NCBI GenBank assembly: GCA_043813955.1
Contig: JBDRKN010000027.1
Span: forward strand, 1 to 8,239
Direction of reading: 5' to 3'
Length of the DNA: 8,239 nucleotides
From: JBDRKN01 sp043813955
Lineage (GTDB): Bacteria; Patescibacteriota; Patescibacteriia; Patescibacteriales; Patescibacteriaceae
The translations under genes and the position numbers were made by a program. The notes below the pieces were generated by a model. It was not told the origin of the DNA, ran no database searches, and worked only from the letters and a program-made list of their open reading frames with translations. Below, piece after piece: positions 5,399 through 8,239 of the stretch. Position 1 is the stretch's first letter; each line of letters opens with the position of its first letter.

Positions 5399-6613
5399 TT
5401 ACAATTTAGGGACAGCCCCATATGCCCCAGCGATATATTTTGCGTAATAATTGTCGTCGGCACGGACACCTGACACATCATCTAGTCGCCATACCTCGCT
5501 TGCACCCTTGTCATTTTTTTCTGTAAAGATAATTTGATATTTATCTAATTTACTCAAAATTTGATGACTATGTGCGCTAAAGATTAGTTGAGCATTATTA
5601 GGATTAGTTTCTGGGCTTATAAATAATTCAAACAAAGACAAAATCATCTCTGGATGTAAATTAACATCAAGTTCATCAAGAACAGCCACGCCCCCATTAG
5701 ACAACACCAAAAGAATAGTTTTTAATAAGACAAAGAGTTGTTTCGTGCCAGACGACTCATATTGCATCGGGAGATATTCAGTCTGGCCACTAAAAGAATG
5801 GGATACTTTTACATTCATTGAAAAACCATCTTCTTTCTTTTCTTTTTTTATTTCAAATGATTCTAATCCAAGATCAAAACGAGATAAAAGTTTCTCAGCC
5901 TCTTTTTTAATTTTTTTATTATTAATCTCGCTATAAAAATCTAGCGCCTCAACCAACTGCTGGCTTGAATTAGGCAAAAGATGATCGCCAATCCAGCCAG
6001 CTTCAATAACGTTAGTTTCCACTTTCTTCCAATAATTAAAAATTTTCTGACTTTCTTTGTGATTTAAGCGAACAGCAACACTTATTATACTAGCGTTAGG
6101 CCGTATTGAATTTTCAAATCCGTTTGGAAGATTAAAATTTTTATCAGCTATTTCGTATTTTTTACTTTTATTATCCCACTGGCGCGAAAATATTTTTTTA
6201 CTCGTTACTTTCTTATTGGTTTTGCTCTTAACCTTTAGCTCCTCTGAAATTATTTTCTCTTCATTCAGTGTGAAGCTATAAGTATAAATATTGCTATCGA
6301 TCTCAAAATCGGCTGATAATTCAATCAATTTATTTTTTTGAGTGCCGAACATAAATGACTTTATCGGTAATAATGCCGCTGGATTAATGTTGAATGAATC
6401 AGCTATTAACCACTTCATGAACGGTAAAACTTTTAATAAATTAGTTTTGCCAGAAGCATTGGGACCAATTACAGTTTCAACCTTTGAAAGTCGAATTCCT
6501 GAAGATGCTAAGAAATAACCATGATTTTCTGGCGCCTTTTCATTCACAGCAAAATTAACGGTCATAAGGTCGCCAAAAGAATAAAAATTTTTACATGAAA
6601 ATGAATGAATCAT
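5399..6613 (-). CDS. ABC/SMC-like ATPase, RloA/AbiLi type (AAA_15/AAA_21)
   Basis: This 404-residue ATPase is of the OLD/RecF-like ABC group used in many anti-phage systems. The N-terminus IHSFSCKNFYSFGD is the standard opening strand; Walker A is GPNASGKT (50-57), the signature-like sequence ESSGTKQ is at 286-292, Walker B is VAVLDELD (309-316, with E314 as the likely catalytic base), NLHP follows as the D-loop region, and SAHSH supplies the H-loop histidine (H348). Residues about 60-280 form the lid/dimer insertion. All nucleotide-binding motifs are intact. In known systems (RloA/B, AbiL, PARIS AriA/B) such ATPases sense phage proteins and control a TOPRIM partner; the RloB-like gene next door fits this. 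It is transcribed from a strong promoter at 6673-6645. Whether it defends against phage here is inference. Confidence 0.9.
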   Translation of the reverse strand: MIHSFSCKNFYSFGDLMTVNFAVNEKAPENHGYFLASSGIRLSKVETVIGPNASGKTNLLKVLPFMKWLIADSFNINPAALLPIKSFMFGTQKNKLIELSADFEIDSNIYTYSFTLNEEKIISEELKVKSKTNKKVTSKKIFSRQWDNKSKKYEIADKNFNLPNGFENSIRPNASIISVAVRLNHKESQKIFNYWKKVETNVIEAGWIGDHLLPNSSQQLVEALDFYSEINNKKIKKEAEKLLSRFDLGLESFEIKKEKKEDGFSMNVKVSHSFSGQTEYLPMQYESSGTKQLFVLLKTILLVLSNGGVAVLDELDVNLHPEMILSLFELFISPETNPNNAQLIFSAHSHQILSKLDKYQIIFTEKNDKGASEVWRLDDVSGVRADDNYYAKYIAGAYGAVPKL

Positions 6614-6644
6614 ATATTTGTATTTTTACCTATTATTTACTTAG

Positions 6645-6673
6645 AGTATAGCAAATAGTTATCCACAAGTCAA
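6645..6673 (-). promoter_or_regulatory. strong sigma70 promoter of the RloA/RloB-like pair
   Basis: On the minus strand TTGACT (6673-6668) and TATACT (6650-6645) are separated by exactly 17 bp, each one base from consensus. The predicted transcript starts near 6638, giving a leader of about 25 bases before the ATG at 6613. Only a weak AGG (part of TAGGT) is present in the leader. Confidence 0.85.
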
Positions 6674-6678
6674 GAACC

Positions 6679-6692
6679 TACAAATTTTTGTA
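6679..6692. repeat. palindrome TACAAA-TT-TTTGTA upstream of the RloA-like promoter
   Basis: Perfect 6-bp arms (6679-6684 and 6687-6692) with a 2-base centre end five bases upstream of the -35 box at 6673. The position suits a repressor or activator site for the ATPase/RloB unit; no regulator is known. Confidence 0.4.
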
Positions 6693-6717
6693 TAAAATTT
6701 GACAAGAAGTATTATTT

Positions 6718-6734
6718 TTGCTAAATTATAGCAA
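6718..6734. repeat. inverted repeat TTGCTA-5-TAGCAA
   Basis: Perfect 6-bp arms (6718-6723, 6729-6734) surround five A/T bases. The minus strand reads TTGCTATAAT here and TTGCTATACT at the real -10 (6654-6645), so the same 8-base word TTGCTATA occurs twice, about 80 bases apart. It could be a second, weaker promoter box or an operator. Confidence 0.35.
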
Positions 6735-6790
6735 TAATTTCAAAAATAAGATAGGGCTTAGTCAAACCCCACGAAAATTTAATAAATTTT

Positions 6791-6812
6791 TTGCTTCTGA
6801 TTGCTTCTAAAA
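6791..6812 (+). repeat. 22-bp direct repeat, copy 1
   Basis: The unit consists of two near-identical 10-mers, TTGCTTCTGA and TTGCTTCTAA, followed by AA. It is identical over 22 bases to the copy starting at 6865, 74 bases further on. An exact match this long is not expected by chance in 8 kb. Flanks differ, apart from T-runs shortly before each copy. Confidence 0.8.
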
Positions 6813-6864
6813 ATTAAGCGATTAAATATTGGTAAAAATCCATAAAAAACGACATTTTTTAAGA

Positions 6865-6886
6865 TTGCTTCTGATTGCTTCTAAAA
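6865..6886 (+). repeat. 22-bp direct repeat, copy 2
   Basis: Identical to the copy at 6791-6812, with the same internal 10-base periodicity (TTGCTTCTGA then TTGCTTCTAA). It directly precedes the GC-rich hairpin segment starting at 6901, so it could mark the edge of an inserted element or be a protein-binding site. Confidence 0.8.
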
Positions 6887-6900
6887 GGGAAAAAAATTTA

Positions 6901-6939
6901 CTGGATTCTGCTTTCAACGAGCAGGACGGCGGAGCCGGC
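6901..6939. repeat. GC-rich double hairpin, REP/MITE-like
   Basis: The segment opens with CTGGATTCTGCTTTC. CTGCT (6908-6912) pairs with AGCAG (6920-6924) across 7 bases, followed by CGGC (6927-6930) with GCCG (6934-6937) across GGA. Many bacteria carry dispersed repeats of the form CTGGATTCC, hairpin, GGAATGACGG; this resembles a degenerate relative. It stands out sharply from the AT-rich surroundings. Confidence 0.4.
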
Positions 6940-6999
6940 TTCCTTATTGGTGGTTTTGCTCAAAAAATGTTCGAACTTCGTTCAAAAAATACCGCATCT

Positions 7000-7030
7000 C
7001 TAGTTTAGCTTAAGAGCTAAAATAAACTAG
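7000..7030. repeat. inverted repeat CTAGTTTA ... TAAACTAG
   Basis: Perfect 8-bp arms (7000-7007 and 7023-7030) enclose 15 bases containing a further short GCT/AGC stem. No T-run follows in either direction, so it is not a standard terminator. It could be the end of an inserted segment or a site left by recombination. Confidence 0.45.
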
Positions 7031-7112
7031 AATTGCTCCCAATTGAAAATATTATTTAAATATTAATTATTTATTATATCAAAATTAAATTTGTTCAATT
7101 AAAAATCAATTT

Positions 7113-7247
7113 CTATTTCATTTGAGAATCAAAAATTATTTTAGATATTACTGCTAAAAAATAATCCTTTTCAGCGATAGCCAACGGATATTTTAATTTT
7201 TTATTGAATAAAATTAATTCTTCGCTATTTAATAATTCGATCATCAT
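7113..7247 (-). pseudogene. truncated AbiEii-type toxin (N-terminal remnant, 44 aa)
   Basis: From tandem ATGs at 7247 and 7244 the frame reads IELLNSEELILFNKKLKYP, then LAIAEKDYFLAVISKIIFDS, and stops at TAG 7115-7113. This matches the N-terminus of AbiEii/DUF1814 nucleotidyltransferase toxins, which open with a leucine-rich helix, then YPLxIxEKDYxLxxVLKxIY, and should continue at once into the KGGTxL catalytic motif and a protein of about 250 residues or more. Everything after the EKDY helix is missing, including the nucleotidyltransferase site, and no continuation is found downstream. The start overlaps the end of abiEi by about 23 bases, as in intact abiE operons. The toxin is therefore surely inactive; a short expressed peptide is possible. 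The homology is from memory of the family. Confidence 0.75.
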
Positions 7248-7998
7248 AATATATGCGCCATTTAGCATTAAAAGTTTTTGATTCTTTTGTAAATTTTGAA
7301 AAACCTTTTTGTTGTTTTACGTTTTTCAATAATTTATTTGAATCAACTTTTATTTGATCTAAAAGAAATCCCACTTTTCTTTGCATTGAAGCGCCGTACT
7401 TCAAAGCAAAATCCTGTAATTTAACAAAATCAATTTCGTTCTTGTGATCTTTTATTTTCTCAAATACTAAACTGGCGGAGTAAAAAGTTTTATCTAGATA
7501 CAAATAATCTATAATGGCTTTTTCTTTTGTAGCCATGTTTATAAGTTTCCCATTATGTCTAATTTGTGAAAAGCCAAAATAATATTTCTTTGCTATTTTC
7601 ACAAAATGAAGTTCATGATTTTCAAATTTATATTTTTTGCTAATATTATAATTAACCGCTACAACTGTTTTACTATATTGATCAAACATCTGATAATGAT
7701 TTAAAGCTGAATGTAGCGATATATAAGATTCTTTGTTTATAGCTTGAGCAATTAATAATAATGACATATCGCTGATAGATCTTGATGTTAAATTTTCAAT
7801 TATTAAATATAAACCTTTTTTTATACGCAAAAACCACCCAGCTTTGTTTAAAATCTGGATTCTATTATGCGCTGAAGCTTCGCTGTATTCTTCTTTAAAA
7901 ACCTTCATTAGGTTATCTGTCGATACAATACGACCAAACTGCAATATTATTTTTTCTATGATTTTAGCGTCTTTTTCGCTTAATATTGTATTTTTCAT
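7225..7998 (-). CDS. AbiEi family antitoxin / transcriptional repressor
   Basis: This 257-residue protein resembles AbiEi, the antitoxin of the type IV AbiE toxin-antitoxin system, which also represses its own operon. Residues 1-66 form a winged-helix domain ending in the typical NKAGWFLRIKKGLYLI wing; KESYISLHSALNHYQMF (89-105) is the segment conserved in this family, and the rest is the mixed C-terminal domain, ending in a basic tail. Length is normal and the frame is intact. The following toxin gene, overlapping by about 23 bases, is truncated, so the antitoxin is now an orphan. The promoter upstream carries two nested inverted repeats, fitting autorepression. There is no obvious Shine-Dalgarno site before the ATG at 7998. 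Identification is confident for the family; the DNA target is inferred. Confidence 0.85.
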   Translation of the reverse strand: MKNTILSEKDAKIIEKIILQFGRIVSTDNLMKVFKEEYSEASAHNRIQILNKAGWFLRIKKGLYLIIENLTSRSISDMSLLLIAQAINKESYISLHSALNHYQMFDQYSKTVVAVNYNISKKYKFENHELHFVKIAKKYYFGFSQIRHNGKLINMATKEKAIIDYLYLDKTFYSASLVFEKIKDHKNEIDFVKLQDFALKYGASMQRKVGFLLDQIKVDSNKLLKNVKQQKGFSKFTKESKTFNAKWRIYYDDRIIK

Positions 7999-8010
7999 TT
8001 GTAGTTATTA

Positions 8011-8022
8011 ATCATATATGAT
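8011..8022. repeat. 12-bp perfect palindrome ATCATATATGAT in the abiE leader
   Basis: It lies between the -10 box (8042-8037) and the abiEi ATG (7998), inside the predicted 5' untranslated region. It could be an additional repressor site; at this AT content chance occurrence is possible. Confidence 0.35.
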
Positions 8023-8024
8023 GT

Positions 8025-8076
8025 ATATCTATAAACATTATATACTAAATTGACAATAATTGTCAAATATAGATAT
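8025..8076. promoter_or_regulatory. abiE promoter with nested operator-like inverted repeats
   Basis: The minus-strand promoter is TTGACA (8066-8061), 18-bp spacer, TATAAT (8042-8037), both perfect consensus. A perfect palindrome TTGACAATAATTGTCAA (8050-8066) covers the -35 box, and ATATCTATA (8025-8033) with TATAGATAT (8068-8076) forms a second perfect 9-bp inverted repeat that brackets the promoter. AbiEi proteins are known to bind inverted repeats at their own promoter, so these are the natural operators. The palindrome also supplies a -35-like box on the plus strand (TTGTCA 8060-8065, TAAAAT 8081-8086, short 15-bp spacer). Confidence 0.75.
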
Positions 8077-8115
8077 TTTTTAAAATCTGATTTTAATGTA
8101 ATGCGGAGGTTTTAT

Positions 8116-8166
8116 ATGAATGTCCGAATTTTCTTTGAGGAAAATCCGGACTACCATTTTGATTAA
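8116..8166 (+). CDS. possible 16-codon leader peptide ORF with strong ribosome site
   Basis: GCGGAGG (8103-8109) stands 6 bases before an ATG at 8116; the frame encodes MNVRIFFEENPDYHFD and stops at TAA 8164-8166. The coding bases 8122-8151 fold into an 11-bp hairpin with one mismatch (left arm GTCCGAATTTTC, loop TTTGAG), which a translating ribosome would disrupt. No gene follows within the window, so what it might control is unseen. It may equally be part of a structured repeat element rather than a true gene. Confidence 0.3.
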   Translation: MNVRIFFEENPDYHFD

Positions 8167-8239
8167 TCCCGCCCAGCTCCCTCCGGCTGGATACCACTGA
8201 AGTGGCTCCAAAACAAATAATTTGAGCCCCTTTATTCCG
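8167..8239. other. structured non-coding block at the right edge
   Basis: Three short stems occur in 60 bases: CCAGC 8173-8177 with GCTGG 8186-8190; CCACT 8194-8198 with AGTGG 8201-8205; GGCTC 8204-8208 with GAGCC 8224-8228. The last two share bases 8204-8205 and exclude each other. The block is more GC-rich than its surroundings. It may be an attenuator, the end of a mobile element or a dispersed repeat; the window ends before this can be decided. Confidence 0.3.

Larger units (their letters stand above)
6614..7112. other. about 500 bases without a gene, repeat-rich
   Basis: The stretch runs from the start of the ATPase gene to the stop of the abiEii remnant. It holds the promoter at 6645-6673, two palindromes upstream of it, an exact 22-bp direct repeat at 6791 and 6865, a GC-rich hairpin cluster at 6901-6939, a GTTCGAAC palindrome at 6969-6976 between two CAAAAAAT words, an inverted repeat at 7000-7030 and a very AT-rich tail (7035-7110). 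A plus-strand frame stays open from about 6829 to TAG 7004 but has no credible start or ribosome site. No remainder of the AbiEii toxin could be read here in any minus-strand frame. Confidence 0.7.

Noticed and set aside
5745..5936. Plus-strand 63-codon ORF
   Set aside because: It is antisense to the ATPase gene and covers the conserved ESSGTKQ region of the real protein.
6791..6886. CRISPR array
   Set aside because: Only two copies of the 22-bp repeat exist, the units are internally tandem, and no cas genes are present.
6829..7006. Plus-strand open frame through the GC-rich block, ending TAG at 7004-7006
   Set aside because: It begins only at a TTG without a ribosome site and runs through both hairpins and a direct repeat; more likely non-coding repeat sequence.
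4766..8132. Shared word ATGTCCGAA at 4769-4777 and 8120-8128
   Set aside because: A 9-base match is expected many times by chance in 8 kb, and the flanks differ.

Overview
The window is AT-rich bacterial DNA using the standard stop codons (TGA ends several genes inside ATGA overlaps). It reads most like a Patescibacteria (CPR), Parcubacteria-like genome. The hints are a DnaG primase whose zinc ligands are mostly replaced, a small uncharacterised gene fused by overlap to dnaG, many short genes of unknown function, and patchy use of Shine-Dalgarno sites. The lineage is an inference; no rRNA or other taxonomic marker is present.

Layout. Positions 1-1288 (minus) hold a two-gene unit: a 98-residue unknown protein overlapping by 4 bases the start of dnaG, which runs off the left edge. 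Positions 1410-1768 (plus) hold a small basic protein gene broken by one base at an A9 run, closed by a strong bidirectional terminator. Positions 1821-2222 (minus) encode a DUF1761-type membrane protein. Positions 2340-4703 (minus) form a four-gene operon, in transcription order: two half-size permease subunits, a NifX/NifB-like cluster-binding protein and a YibE/F membrane protein. The first three are joined by ATGA overlaps and the unit ends in a terminator near 2300.

The right half (about 4840-8080) is a defence-type island. An ABC-type ATPase (404 aa) and a RloB-like TOPRIM protein form a minus-strand pair resembling RloA/RloB and AbiL, with a near-consensus sigma70 promoter. About 500 bases of non-coding, repeat-rich DNA follow: an exact 22-bp direct repeat, a GC-rich hairpin cluster and several palindromes. 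Beyond this lies an abiE locus with a full-length AbiEi-type antitoxin/repressor (257 aa), while the AbiEii toxin is cut to 44 residues before its catalytic core. The abiE promoter has a consensus TTGACA/TATAAT pair, one perfect palindrome over the -35 box and a second inverted repeat flanking the promoter, which fits autoregulation.

The right edge (8100-8239) is a structured block: a strong ribosome binding site, a 16-codon ORF that folds into an 11-bp hairpin, then several short, partly mutually exclusive stems. Its function cannot be assigned from this window.

The items most worth following are the RloA/RloB-like pair, the antitoxin left with a truncated toxin, the frameshifted gene at 1410, the zinc-ligand-poor primase and the split-permease/NifX operon. 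I did not find a wholly new system that I could defend.
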